DNA of 64,000 nt from Kalaharituber pfeilii (lineage: Eukaryota; Ascomycota; Pezizomycetes; Pezizales; Pezizaceae): the NCBI GenBank assembly GCA_015179045.1, contig WHUZ01000133.1:53758-117757 (forward strand), in the 5' to 3' direction. Each line of letters begins with the position of its first letter. The first letter of the stretch is position 1. Below the pieces are notes generated by a model. That model saw nothing but the letters and a program-made list of their open reading frames with translations. It was not told the DNA's origin and did not search any database. Position numbers and translations under genes: made by a program. Shown here one piece after another: positions 12,618 through 24,400 of the stretch.

Positions 12618-13070
12618 GGCAGGTTTTAGAAACCCTGAAATTTGCGGGTAACTTAATTAGTAATCATGCTAAAACCGTGAGAATGCGTCAGGTTTTGTAA
12701 GTTAGCCTGAAAACTCAGGAATTAACTACCGGTACACTACAAACGTTGTGATGTAGGTTGTGGTGTACTAGTCGCCGAATTGACAACTGGAGATTGAGAA
12801 GTCCGTGGAGGGTGCCCACAACGACGTACTGGGATAGATTTTCTTGAGTAGATAGAGGAGTGCTTTGGCTCATTTTTCGTGTTTATTGGATGTAAAAATA
12901 TCTTTAGAATTGAGTGTTGTGGGAATTTTACAGTATTAAGGGTCAGTTTTCCGGATTTCGGAAGGGAAATTTTCAGGACTTGGTATAAAATAAACACGCT
13001 GTTGCTAAGGCAACGTATTTTTTTTCCCCAAACCCTGAAAAAAGTTCGGGGTTTATAAAACCTCTCTACT
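12618..13070 (+). mobile_element. MITE of about 450 bp, copy 1
   Basis: The ends are inverted: AGGTTTTAGAAACCC (12621) against GGGTTTATAAAACCT (to 13063). The body aligns along its whole length with the reverse complement of 39620-40068, roughly 85% by eye, including landmarks such as TTAGTAATCATGCTAAAACCGTGA and the ACGTACTGGGATAGA block. No transposase is encoded, and the minus-strand frame across it is a shadow. Shared bases outside the inverted ends (GGCAGG left, CTCTCTA right) suggest slightly wider true borders. No TSD is evident. Confidence 0.75.
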
Positions 13071-14073
13071 ATCCTCCTCGTAAACAGGATCTCGATGCAG
13101 TATTTTAGTTTGAGGTAGCAACAGTCCACAGTTACCATGCATGCATCCGTGACCTCTAATCGGAAAAAACCCGAAAGCAAGACCCAACGCACTTATCTTT
13201 TTCGAACCGGCGTGAAATTGTGGATAGAAATCAGGCACGGTTAGTCTCGTAACTAGCAGTAAGTTACTAAAAGAATACTCATCTGTCACAGGTAAAGTAC
13301 TCGCTATGCAGCTAGTAAATACCTACATATTGGAGCAGCGTGGAGGAGATTACTTCGTGAAACCCCAGCGAGTTGATACACAAGGGAGCGGCGCAGTTAA
13401 ATTGCTCAGGGTAACATGGTTACCTTGAGCGATGGCAAGCTATAGAACCCTGGTCGAGAAAATCCAAAAGAGCCATTATTTATTCAGGGCATTCGCTGGC
13501 GATGGATGGAAATGGATATCCACTGACATTTGATTTTACGCTCCGAAAAAGTGGCCCGGGATTCAATTTACTTTGCGAGCTCGAGGCTTCCCGATTGTCA
13601 TGCTTTTTTTTTTCCTGCGCAACGCATGCATGTCACATCGAAAAAAAAAGACTGTTTCAGAATAAATTCTTCCATACAAGTACATTATCGAAGGGCTTTA
13701 AACTTTCACTTTTAGGTAATGTACAGAAAAACCTTGCACCATACACTGCGAGCTCCGTGACTCTCCACAACCCCTCCCCCCCAAAAGAAGAAAAAAAAAA
13801 AAAAAAAAAAAAAAAAAGCGAATGTAAATCCTTCCATGTCAAAAAAAAAAAAAAGAACGTCAGAAAAGATAGAAAGTAAGTAGAATACACTCATATAAGG
13901 CATATGGTGGATCAAAAATAGAGATTGGATGTAGGATAGTGAAAGGGAAAAGAAAATGTAAAAGAAAACTGTACAGCGCAAGGTATGGACCAAAATATGC
14001 AGAACTCCATCGACGGTAGAGACTCATATGTTTACATAAAATGCATAAATACTCCCTTCAAAGGACTTGACAA
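13071..14073. other. No gene; A-rich tracts
   Basis: Two long A tracts at about 13791-13817 and 13841-13855 follow a C-rich stretch. They could be old retroposon tails, but neither tail A nor tail B precedes them. The rest is the 3' flank of the minus-strand hydrolase gene. Confidence 0.45.
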
Positions 14074-16422
14074 TCACTCTTCCTGCGCATGCAGGCTCAC
14101 GGTCGTATCCTCCTCTTGCTGCTCTCCTGCGCTTTCTTTTCCGTTGATTATAGTACTCTTTTTCATCACAATCTCCCCCACTAGGCTCCCCTCCTCCTTC
14201 ACCACCACCCAGCTCCCCGTCTTATACTTCGGCGGTGCCACCCTCATCCCCCGGCCCCCTCCGCCGACCAAAAGATTCCCTGGCCGATAGTCCTTGTTCG
14301 CCTGCATCCTCCTCAGCACGCTGCAATGCACCTTCGCATTCTCCGGCACATCCCTGACCTCGCCTCGCGGCAGCGGCCACGAGATGGCCTTCCAGGTCCC
14401 ATCTTGCTGGAGGTCCATGCGGCGAAAGGGGAGATACTCCATCATTCTCCAGCCCAGTGTGGAGAGGTGCGGTAGCCCACCGCCGAATGTTAGGCAGCAG
14501 TGGATCTTGGACTTGGTGTACGAGTCGAGAAGGCGCCGGGCGGTGGCGGGGGACACGTCTTTGATGATCTTTCTCTTGCGTCTCTTCTCTTTCCCTGTCT
14601 CCGAGGGGGCAGTGGCGCCATTGGAGGGGTGGCCGTTGGCTCCATCGGTATCCTCCGCGTCGTGGAAAATCTCGCCCTCGTCGTCCGAGTGCGGCTCCGA
14701 GTCGCCCTCGCAGGCGGGCTTCTCCAGGTCGCGGTCGCCGGGGAGCGTCTGATCCGACTGCGGTGGCGTTGCGCTCTGCACATGCACCTCAATGCCCACC
14801 GCCGTGGCTGTCCTCGTCAGACCCTGATTGATCACCTCCTCCCAGCCCGCCCCCCAGCGCCCCTCCTCATACCACTCCTCCCCTTCCTGCTCCTCCTCGT
14901 ACTCCGCATGCAGATCCGTCCAGCACCCCAGGTCCTTCAGCCTCTTCTCGTCGAAGCGCAGTCCTGCCTTCCTCGCCTCCCGCACCATCCAAACCAGCGG
15001 CCCGTACGACAAGCTCGGCTCCCCCGGCGCCAGGTCCCAGCCGCCGCCAATATCCCCATGGGCTCCCGGGAACCACACCTCTTCCACGTCCTGCGGCGCG
15101 TCATCGTCATCGTCCTCCGCGTCGAAGTGTATCCCGAGCGAGACCAAGCTCGCATTCGGATGCGCCCCGATAGCCACTACTTGCTCCTTCCTCTGCTCTT
15201 CCTTTGCCGCTTTCCCCGCCGCCGCGATCGCCGCAACAGGGCCCTTGACCACCCCCTCCTTCACGACTGCTTTGCGCCCCCTCTGCGAGTGCTTCCAGCT
15301 TCTTACCCTCTCCTTCACGTTTGTTCCGTACCCCTTCTGCGAGTCCTTCAGGTTCTTTACCTTCTCCTTCATCTTGTGCTCGTGGCGCTCCACCTTCTCC
15401 ACCAGCTTCCCTACATCCGCCTTCTCCACCAAATCCAGCCTGAACTTGGCTCTCCGCTCGTCGAGCCCAACGGCATGCCGAATCACCCTCGCCTTGGACC
15501 GTGCCGTAAACGGGAACTTTGACCCCCTCGACAACCACGCAGTCTCAAACCTCCTCACTGAGTTGACAGTATCAAACAGCCCCAGGAACCGCACCCGCTT
15601 CACTGGCCGTGCAAATGTTTCCTGGAAAGCCTTCATGTAATTGTACATCTCCTCCTTGCGTTTCCTCTCCTTCTCTGTATTGCTGTTCTGGCGCATTTGC
15701 CACTCACTGAATGTCTTTAATGCAAAGTGGACCATTTCCTCATTGCCCTGCTCAACCAGCCCAACATGGTCGAGCATCTCACACAGGAACCGTGCTGTGT
15801 AGGCCCCACGTGAGAAGCCGAACATGTAGATGTCATCACCAGGTTGGTAGTACCGCAGCAAGAACCTGTACCCACCCATGACGTGGTGCTCAAAGCTAGT
15901 GCCAACAGCAGCATCGAGGGCTTTGTGGTAGGCGCTCGATATGCGCTCTTTGAAGCTGCGTGCAGTGCGGATCTTCATGGCGTTGGAGGTGAGGTAGGTG
16001 CCGATGCCGGGTTGGTAGTAGTGGTACTGGTTGGGCGAGCGGCGATCCAGCATGCTGTAGATCTTGAGGATGTTGGTGTCACCGCCGTTGCCTTTGAACT
16101 TGTTGCCCGTACCATCGAAGCAGAGGACGAGGGCCCTTTTCTCGTGAGATTGCAGTTTGGCAGCGCCCCGGTTCGACCGCGGGGAAGCGTCTCGTGAGGG
16201 AGAGGGAGAGGGGGAGGGGGATTGGGATAGTGCGGGCGCCGAGCGCGTGAATGCGGTATTGGGGTGAAGGGAATTGTGGGGGTAGGGGCCGCTGGCAGAG
16301 GGATGGTCGAGGGGTGCTAGGGAATGTCTGCGGCCGCGGCCGTTCGTATTCGCACGCATGCTGCTATTGATATTGATGTTTGTATTGTGAGTATGGCGAG
16401 CGCCGTTGGCGTCTGTGCTCAT
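14074..16422 (-). CDS. DUF2235 / Tle1-like alpha/beta hydrolase
   Basis: A single exon codes for 782 aa. A Ser/His-rich disordered N-terminus (1-93) precedes the DUF2235 domain (PF09994, T6SS phospholipase Tle1-like catalytic domain). The opening motif CFDGTGN is at 101-107, the nucleophile elbow GFSRGAY at 202-208 (Ser204) and VRFLGLFDTVNSV at 278-290 (Asp284). RHAVGLDERRAKFR follows at 315-328 and PGAHGDIGGGW at 452-462 (His455). Ser204, a nearby Asp and His455 are the likely catalytic set. A charged, lysine-rich insertion (about 335-445) separates the two halves of the domain, and a long acidic linker (about 560-650) lies in the C-terminal part. Family members hydrolyse lipids or are uncharacterised. 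Fungal substrates are largely unknown, so cytosolic lipase or esterase activity is an inference. GC is clearly higher than the flanks, as expected for a conserved gene. Confidence 0.93.
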   Translation of the reverse strand: MSTDANGARHTHNTNININSSMRANTNGRGRRHSLAPLDHPSASGPYPHNSLHPNTAFTRSAPALSQSPSPSPSPSRDASPRSNRGAAKLQSHEKRALVLCFDGTGNKFKGNGGDTNILKIYSMLDRRSPNQYHYYQPGIGTYLTSNAMKIRTARSFKERISSAYHKALDAAVGTSFEHHVMGGYRFLLRYYQPGDDIYMFGFSRGAYTARFLCEMLDHVGLVEQGNEEMVHFALKTFSEWQMRQNSNTEKERKRKEEMYNYMKAFQETFARPVKRVRFLGLFDTVNSVRRFETAWLSRGSKFPFTARSKARVIRHAVGLDERRAKFRLDLVEKADVGKLVEKVERHEHKMKEKVKNLKDSQKGYGTNVKERVRSWKHSQRGRKAVVKEGVVKGPVAAIAAAGKAAKEEQRKEQVVAIGAHPNASLVSLGIHFDAEDDDDDAPQDVEEVWFPGAHGDIGGGWDLAPGEPSLSYGPLVWMVREARKAGLRFDEKRLKDLGCWTDLHAEYEEEQEGEEWYEEGRWGAGWEEVINQGLTRTATAVGIEVHVQSATPPQSDQTLPGDRDLEKPACEGDSEPHSDDEGEIFHDAEDTDGANGHPSNGATAPSETGKEKRRKRKIIKDVSPATARRLLDSYTKSKIHCCLTFGGGLPHLSTLGWRMMEYLPFRRMDLQQDGTWKAISWPLPRGEVRDVPENAKVHCSVLRRMQANKDYRPGNLLVGGGGRGMRVAPPKYKTGSWVVVKEEGSLVGEIVMKKSTIINGKESAGEQQEEDTTVSLHAQEE

Positions 16423-19400
16423 AGTGATAAGATATTGCCGATAGTGGAGAAAATAGGCCTATTTAACCTCTATTAGAATACTGCAGAATATACAATTTTG
16501 TCAGCCTAGGAAGCTCTTGTCTTCCCAGATGAACCACTCCGATGAATAGTTCGAACCTACTTGTCGTCGTCAATTCACCGCTCCCCCTTCCACCCTCCCT
16601 TGGCGGAGAAACTTGAATCCAAGTAAGGGGTTCTTTAATTCTTCCTCAGATCGCACGTAAATCGCCGCGCGGGGCCGGTATATCCGTCCGGGATGAATAT
16701 ATCTAACACGATAGTTTACCTTCCAATGAAGGCTTTTTTTGGTCAGCAGAACTTTCAGGTTTCAAGGTTCACCTCATTCATGAATGTTTTCTGATACAAG
16801 TTAGGAAATACATAGTAACTAAACGAATATTGAATTGCAGTTCCAGACACCGGAGTCTACCCCATACTGCGTTTTCCTCCTCCTCCCTCTCTTTTCAACG
16901 CCTTGCCCCTCAAGTTAACTCCCACTAGACAATAGAGCTTGGGACTCCTTATGTATGCTGATCCAGATCTGATCTGACTTCCTTCGCCCAAGGCCTTCTC
17001 TCCCGAGATCTAGTACCACACATGACACATGCCAGTAAGCCTGTCTGCACTCCTTGAGCGGTTTGTTTTCTCGTTCCTGACGCGAAACAACCGCTCCCTC
17101 CCCCCACGTTCCCGTTGTTGCAGACCCATGGATCCCCCGAGCAGAAGTCGGATGTCCGGTTCTAATTGCGGTGGCCCCTTGTGTATTTTCTGGGGACGGT
17201 GCCGGGACTTTGTGGGTGCTTTTGTTTTCCAGGCGTAAGTTAACCCCTCCATAAGCAGTATGTATCCAGCATCAGCGTTCGAAATTTGATGAATTTTCCT
17301 CCGGCGAGAGCACACAGTCTGGGGCTTGAGCGTGGGCGACTGGCTTGCTTTAATAGTGTGTAGTTGGCGAGGTCGGGCGTGTTGGTTTTATCAAAATGGT
17401 GTAGCCGAGGGAAACTTCTTCCATTCACCGCCCCTCCGTCGCCCGCAAATTCCCTCTTGTATGTCACGGAAACCGCCTCACTCAAAGGGGAAAAAAAAAA
17501 AACGCATCCTTCAAAGAAAAAACAAAACAATAAATTATAATACAAATATAGTAACCCACCTAATATCAATCTGAGTCTCAAACTAGCAATCAAGAGACCT
17601 AGAACCCCAATCTAACGCCAATTGTACCCAAAACCCAAACTTGGGTTGTAATAGTGGACTGATAAGTGAGAGGATGGAGTTGAGTTTGAGAGTTGAGGGG
17701 CTGATTGATTGATGACAGGTGCGGGACAGATGGTTTCTAACTGTAGAATGTGGGCGTGTCTTTTGTTTGGTAGAAGACTAAGAAAGCATGCGTGCAAGGT
17801 TAGCTTAGTAGACTGAGTTAAACAAAGAAGAAAACGTGAAAAAAAAAAAAAAAAAAAAGAAATACGTAACAAAATTAGTAAAATCTAGCAAAAGAGTCAT
17901 TATTATTCTAAGATGAAGTTGAAAAGCGCTTGAGGGGGGTGCATTGTGGATTCAGCTTAAATATGTGCATAAGCTATACAGCTAAGTGCTATTATATTAT
18001 TTTGCGTGTAATAATTCATATGACAACAATGGATCGCCTATAATGCAGATTCAAAATGCATATCAATTCGAACGATAGGAAAAGTTATGGATATACGAGA
18101 TATATAAGTTGGTACAGTATATTCTTCCTATTCTGCAAGTATCGATTGTTCATATATTTATATAGATAAAATGGAAGAAAGAAAAAAACTCACAGAGAGA
18201 AGGTTGGAATTGTATTCCTGGGATTCCAGAGGAAGCAAGAGATTTATTCGAACTCCTTATTTTTTGCGGGCGAAGGGAGAATGAGGTGTTGAGCTGGCTA
18301 TTACAAGGGACGCGTGGAGGGATGTTGATGATAACGATAGGGTGCAAACGTGGGTGAAACAGGGGTGAAAGATAGGAGTTGTACTGTATATCCAAGTAAA
18401 AGGCGCGGAAGCTAGCTAGGTTGAAGTTCCAGCAATTGGGCAGGAAGAGAGCAAGGAAGGAAGAGAAGGAGGAAGAGAGGGAATGAGGAAGAGGTATAAA
18501 CGTCAGTGGCCTAACGCCAGGCGTGCACGTGGCAGAGATTCCCGTTAACGGTTTCAGGGAATTAAGCGTTTTGGGGACGAATGAGCTGTCTCTGTGGCGG
18601 AAAAAACTTGAATTGAATTAGAATATGTTGCGGGGTGGAGAAGGAGATGAGAGAAGTTGTCGAGTGGGCGGGATGAGCTGAAATTCAATTGAGCAGTTTC
18701 GAATTCGAATGGGAATTGACAGGTAAGAGAGCCAGGGTTGTGGATCCTGGTCTGCTGTTGTTCAGCAGCTGGAACTGATAGACAAATGTACCCACTATCG
18801 GTCTCATGTTAGCTCGACTTGATTATGAGCTGCAGCACCATAGCACCTATTCTACCGAGGTATTGGCTTAAAGTATACATAGAGTACAAGCATAAATACC
18901 AGAACACCAGGGGGGTGGCCGACAGGGGAGGTGAAGTGGTCTGTGTGTGTTGGAGAAAGCCGTAGTGAGGGAATGGGACTCGCTGAGTGCAGACCACTAT
19001 TCTTTCTCTTCTAGAAAGTATGCCTAGGGTAGACGTATGGCTGCTGAAATTACTGCTAATGGGCACATGAAATGGCACAGTAGTCACAGTAACTCCTGTA
19101 TTTACCACTTGAATATTCAATTCGAAAATTCGCGTTGTACCCTGGCCCATATCCCTGTCGGCGCCCCCTAGTCTTCCAGTATTTACGCTGGTATCATACG
19201 TACAGTGCGAGTACTCAAGCAGAAGTTACCGCATCTGCGCCCCTTTGCGATGCAGTGCGTCCGTCTTGTCTCACTCTAGAATACCATAACTCAACGCTGC
19301 ATGGAGAGTAGGCAGAAAAATCGACGCACGTAATGCTGGGGTTGGCGCAGTAACCCGCACCGCCAACTCCATTCTCACGGGGAATTTCTGTGAGCGGTGA

Positions 19401-19630
19401 CCATGAAGTTTAAATTGGGATTATCTGGTGCGTTAACGCGCCCCTGCGCAGTCATTCGCTAATTATAAGGCCGAATCTAGGATCGGGATAACTTGAACAA
19501 GTCCTGGGTGACTACTGTAGGAATTTGCAAATAAGCTAGCACCCCTTGTAGCCGTGCAAGGTTTGTGGGAATTAGTGGGATTCGATACGAGGGTATATTT
19601 AAACATGGGTAGAGTATTATCTGCGAGAGG
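16423..19630. other. Hydrolase promoter side, then no gene seen
   Basis: The hydrolase start lies next to this region, and its promoter should be at about 16423-16900. A/T-rich blocks include A tracts near 17491-17501 and 17839-17857. Frames are short and motif-free. An S/P-rich short frame at 17612-17872 is compositional. Confidence 0.45.
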
Positions 19631-19636
19631 CACAGG

Positions 19637-19795
19637 TGACCCTGGCTATAATGAAGGCCAAAAATTCGACTGATCTTCAATATAACCAAGTTTTCACTAT
19701 AGCAAGGTCACTTCTTTACCTGTAGAATCTGGCCCATCCCTTCACTCTAGCCATGTTTTCACTAAAGAGAGGTTTGTTACAGCCAGGGTTACTTG
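19637..19795. repeat. Pogo-like MITE relic
   Basis: Contains TGACCCTGGCTATAATGAAGG, TTTTCACTATAGCAAGGTCAC and ACAGCCAGGGTTACTT. These are degraded versions of the CTTGCTATAATGAA motif of the 6456-7238 element, in inverted arrangement. It is probably another short TA element of the same group. Edges are uncertain. Confidence 0.45.
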
Positions 19796-21640
19796 CACTA
19801 GTCCTTTTGAGGTACTCTAGTGCAGCCTAGTAACAAGCGAAGACGCAAAATGTCAATCCGAAGACACGGGCATTCAGCTACATACAAGGTCGAATGCTCT
19901 ACCTGGAAGAGTGGGGAAACAGTATTATACGGGCACGCTCAGCCACAGAAATATACCATGAAATTGACGAGATCTGGTGAAAGTTTTGCGGGGCTGCGGA
20001 AGTGCTGGTAAGGTTACATTCCTATTTCCATGCATGCGGGTAGACGCATAGACTAGTCTATTCACAGTTGGAGAACTGGTGCGCAATAAAATGAAATCTG
20101 GCTGTTCACAGTAGATATAAATTCAGAAAGAATACATACAACCTGTGGTTTGTATTATGTGACGACTATTTGCTCCGACGGCTGATCATGGCGTGGAGTT
20201 ATGTTACCCAGACTAGAGTCCGCCGCCGAGCAATCAATTCTATACGAAGGATTAACAAGAGGACAGTGGCGATAGCCCGTAACAGGAAGCTTCAGCGCTC
20301 ATCGCCATTTTCCAGCTCGTTAATATCGATCAGCACCAATTCGCTAATTAATCAGGGATTTAGCCCCCGCCTTGAAGTTACCAGTCGCACTATGCCCTGC
20401 GTGAACAATGCTTGAGCCCGCTTTCATCCCTAGTTATACAAAAAGAGCACTCGTAGATCACTTCAATAGTGACTACGTCGATCATGAAATAAATTTCCCA
20501 TGAAACAACATGAGTGCTTGATGGATATGTAGATGTTTGCAAATTCGGTCCAATACCATTTCCTTCTGCGAATCACAAACAGGGTGTCGAATAATCAAGC
20601 TTTCTCCCAAGAAAAAAATGACATCAATTTTGGCTGCGATATGGCTGGGTTTCTCAAGATGATGATACGACGAGGTATGAAGACCCAGTGCTGGCATGAA
20701 CACTGGTAAGAACATTTACATTTGTAAAGTATGCAGAGGACCATGATACAACGCATGCAAGAACAAAAACAAAGTACGTATTTACTCCCTGTAGAGTAGA
20801 GTATACAAAAAAAACAAACATCAATAAAAAAATGTTACAGTAGAAAAAACAACTAACCGAGGATGTCGTTGCATAGCCAAGTGTGGATTACATAAAATCC
20901 TTGTGACGTCAAACGCAACGCATGTTTCACTTTTGCTTGTGACAAGGAGGCAGGGGCTACGATTGGGCAGTGAGCAAAGTGGAGAGCCGCACTGTCGGAA
21001 GTTGAACTAGTTGGTAACAAACAATTGGTAAGTACAGCGGAAAAGTGGAAGAAAGAAAATGCAAGTATGGAGTACCAGGTAGTAGAGGAGGAATGGCAGG
21101 TCGCAAATTGATTGGCAGTGCAGGATGGTATAAAGTATGACTGCATTGGCTGAACAATTCTTACGAGTTTTGTGCTGGCGGAGTTGGGAACTGGTCCGGA
21201 AGACTTGTATGCCACCGTCCCAGCCCCCAATTGATAACGCTGATTCCCAAATGATAACGCTGATTTCCAAATGATAACGCTGCCGGAATTAAGAGTGGAC
21301 ATGTAACATTTCTTCCTGTCGATCATTAATTTTCTTTGGCTAGTGGTAGGCCAAATTTAGACTAAAGTGGTTTGCGCTCTAACTTAAATAGGCACCTTTT
21401 GCCTTGGCATTTGCCGCTTGGCAGTTTCGCCCCATATACTCGTTATACTTACTGGCATGCAGGTGGGGCTGTCATGGCCGTGCGTACTGGATTGGGGATG
21501 GGTATTGCTACTGACAGGTAATCTCTATACAGGTACAGACCTAGCATCACCTGCTCACAGACCACTCGCACGGCCTATAACTCGGCATCACTAATGCTGG
21601 TAACGAGTATGTAAGATAGGCTCCAAAAAGCCCTGTGCTT
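19796..21640. other. No gene seen; small tandem triplet
   Basis: The only structure noted is a three-copy repeat of TGATAACGCTGATTYCCAAA at about 21229-21285. Remaining frames are unrecognisable. Confidence 0.45.
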
Positions 21641-21647
21641 CGCGCTT

Positions 21648-21766
21648 ATCAGCTCCACCAATCTTTTCTCAAATTAAAAATGGATACCATAGATTTGTTC
21701 AGCACTTGAAAAGGAACAAATCTATAATATAATCATTGAAAATAGAGTTGATTTGGTGGAGCTGAT
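21648..21766. repeat. 119-bp double inverted repeat (MITE-like)
   Basis: A perfect 14-bp outer inverted repeat (ATCAGCTCCACCAA at 21648-21661; inverse at 21753-21766) encloses a perfect 12-bp inner one (ATAGATTTGTTC at 21689-21700; inverse at 21714-21725). No TSD is obvious. Confidence 0.6.
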
Positions 21767-22689
21767 CGGGCTGCAAAATTTTGGTGGGTGGATATGTCCG
21801 CTTGCAACCTCCAGCACCATATGGAAAATGGTGCATACTCCAATTGTATTTATAGTTCTGGAGCCTAAATTAAAGTTGTAGGCAATAACGGAGAAATGCT
21901 CATATTAATTCACTGTAGAGTACTTGCTCAGCTCTGCTATAGACATGCTGGCATCTAGTATTTTACATTCGTGCTCTCTCGCTGCCTTGTTTCATCTAAC
22001 TGTAATTCCCAGGGAAGAACAAAGCTTCAATACCATACACCTCGTAATTGATTCAAGACCGTAGTACGAATTGCTATGCTTGGCTTCACGAATGGAGAAA
22101 AGGATTGACCTTAGGTCCTCCACCCAATTCCTCTCGGCACAACTTTCTAGACTAGGGTACCAATAGATTTTACCTACGCATTTCCTGCCCCGAACTAGTA
22201 TAGATTCTGCAAGTGATTCAACAATTCAGGAAAATACCTGCCTAGGTTTTTGGCGGTTGGATTTGCTATTTTGCGGGTCGATTTAGCATTAGAGCGATAC
22301 TTAGAAATTGGTTCATGGAAAGGAACAGAATGGAGTAAAGTACAGGCTCCAATGCGGGGTGACCTATTGCTTGACAGAACACCGTATTGGACTGGGGTAG
22401 GAGTCATAACATGGCAACTCGCATGGTACTCTTACAATTTGCATTCACCCTTCCTTGGGATCGGTATAAGTGATACCTGTATGTGACGCCAAATAGCAAA
22501 CATTGCACCTGGCCCGGTATGGTACAGCTTCCCGGCTGAAAATTGCCTCGGCCTGAACTGATTAATATTTGCTATTGCACCTTACCAGTCCCGTAGGGGT
22601 AACGAGCGGCGTTGGGAGGATGAGCAGGCGCTAGGCACCTTGGCACCTCTACCATTACCGAGATAGCAATCAGTAACTCACAGAGTATA

Positions 22690-23300
22690 TATCTGATATG
22701 TACGATGAATTAATTATACACTATATTGACTGCACTGATTCTGAATTTGAAAGAAAAAGAGTGAGAAATGCTATGTCTATAGCGCCTACTGTTATATCAC
22801 CTCTTACCTTGCGAAATAACTCTCTCTGGTACCCACATGCAATTACCCAGGCCACTCTCTGCAACACACCACCTGTGCACGCAATATTGACAATGGTACT
22901 GCCAGTGCTATATTGCAATACAAAGTTAGTAAAAGCGGAGATCTACAATATAATGCTGTACGTTCCTTCATATGTACGGTCTGAATTCTAAATCTTTTAA
23001 GGTTGTCTGCTTCAACCTCATTAACATCAAAATCCAAAGCTGGTAGCTCCAATTCCAATCCAACTGGTTCTAAATTGAGCTCTATCGGTGCCGGAGCTTG
23101 TGCGGAGGCCACTTCTCCTCTCTCAGATGTCTCTAGCAGTTCTAGTGCTATAGGATTCAACACTGCAAGCTCTGCTTCCCCCCACCATGAGCTTCAACCC
23201 TCCCCAACTTCAATCACAACAGCTCCTTACCTATATTCATACCCACATTTCCAATCATGCCCTCGCCTGCTGCAACCATAGCTTCAATGCCCCTACTCTA
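22690..23300 (+). repeat. Coding-like dispersed repeat, copy 1
   Basis: Two parts are shared with other copies. The first (22690-22850) reads as a frame with DELIIHYIDCTDSEFERKR and LRNNSLWYPHAI, and also occurs degraded at 56190-56345. The second (22885-23260) has an S/T-rich frame with TGSKL.S.GAG.C.EATS, repeated on the minus strand at 23950-24360. The family is not recognised. Conservation of the reading sense suggests decayed protein-coding sequence, either a transposon gene or a duplicated host gene. Confidence 0.5.
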
Positions 23301-23689
23301 CTAATAGTCCTAAATAGCAAGCTGACAATTCCAGCTCAGTTGAGCCACTACCGTTACCACCCCCCAGAAGCTCGATAAAAATACGCCAGTAATTGCCTGT
23401 TAAGCACTGCTAGTAGAAAATGCCATTTGCCTGTATCAGCGACGAATTATCACCACGTGCTAGTAGTCTTACCTCATAGCCAAGGGCCCAAACGGCACAA
23501 TGGGATCTTCAGGAGGCTCCTTTATAGAGTCCATCACTCCTTATCTGTTGCCTTGTTCAGTATCTAGTTTGGTTTGGTATCTTGTCTCTCGTTCCATGTC
23601 TTAGTTCAGCTCAACAACCTCCTTAATCCCTCCGCTCTTCCTGCAGACAATCACCATATTCTACAGTGGCAATGATATCTTCTGTCAAA

Positions 23690-23945
23690 ATGGCGTCATG
23701 GTGGCTCAACCGAGCCAAAAACAGCCACAAGCTGTTCACAAGCTTAATAGGAAATAAGCTACAAATCTATATTGATGATAATGTCATCTTTAGCCCAATA
23801 CTACAAAACACAGAAAAGACTTAGAGAAGTGGCAGGAATACTTGGGAAAAAAAAAAAATTTATATCAAAAAGTCTAAAACAAAAATTATCCATAAGGCCA
23901 TGCACATACTGGGTCACATTCTATATCAAAATGCATTAGGAACGG
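23690..23945 (+). pseudogene. Ty3/Gypsy-like reverse transcriptase relic
   Basis: Plus-strand translation gives LQIYIDDNVIFSP (around 23759-23797), matching the YxDD active-site neighbourhood of Ty3/Gypsy enzymes. After an in-frame TAG (23818-23832) and an A-rich slip, KKSKTKII and HILGHILYQNALG follow, the usual downstream LGHxV motif, in the same frame. Only about 80 residues remain, with a stop. It lies between the two inverted repeat copies. No LTRs or other pol domains were found. Confidence 0.55.
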
Positions 23946-23949
23946 AGCT

Positions 23950-24400
23950 TGGCCTTTTTGGCCTGTATACGGTGGGTGTGACAAGCGAAGGCTTGGTAAA
24001 GGAGGTGCGCATGGATATGGGTGTGGAGCTGTTGTAATTGATGTTGGGAAAGGGTTGAAGCTGATGTTGGGGTGGGAAGGGTGCAGCTGAGCCTGCGGAG
24101 TTAAATTCTGTAGTCCTCGGGTTTCCGGAGGCATCTGGGATAGAAGAGGTGGCCTCCACACAAATTCCAGCATCTACGGACTTCAATTTAGAGCCGGTTT
24201 GGCTGGAATTGGAGATGCCAATGTTGGAGTAGGAGATTGACGTGGTTAAACTAGCCAATCTGGTAAAAAGGTAGAAAACAGAATTCACACTTCCTATATA
24301 AAGGAATTTATAATGCTATGTTGTAGACTTCGAGCTGTAACTAACTTCATATTGCAATATAGCACTAGCAGCACCGTTGCTACTATTACATGAATAGGTG
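23950..24400 (-). repeat. Coding-like dispersed repeat, copy 2 (inverted)
   Basis: The reverse complement aligns with 22885-23260. Shared peptide segments are TGSKLKSVDAGICVEATSS and NSAGSAAP..HQLQP, and the shared DNA block around 24349-24369 is TTGCAATATAGCACTAGCAG. Divergence is about 25-30%. See copy 1. Confidence 0.5.

Noticed and set aside
12737..13192. 151-codon minus-strand frame
   Set aside because: It covers the MITE, the second copy does not keep the frame, and there are no motifs.
14500..15640. Plus-strand frames of 340 and 270 codons over the DUF2235 gene
   Set aside because: GC-rich antisense shadows of a gene with clear catalytic motifs.
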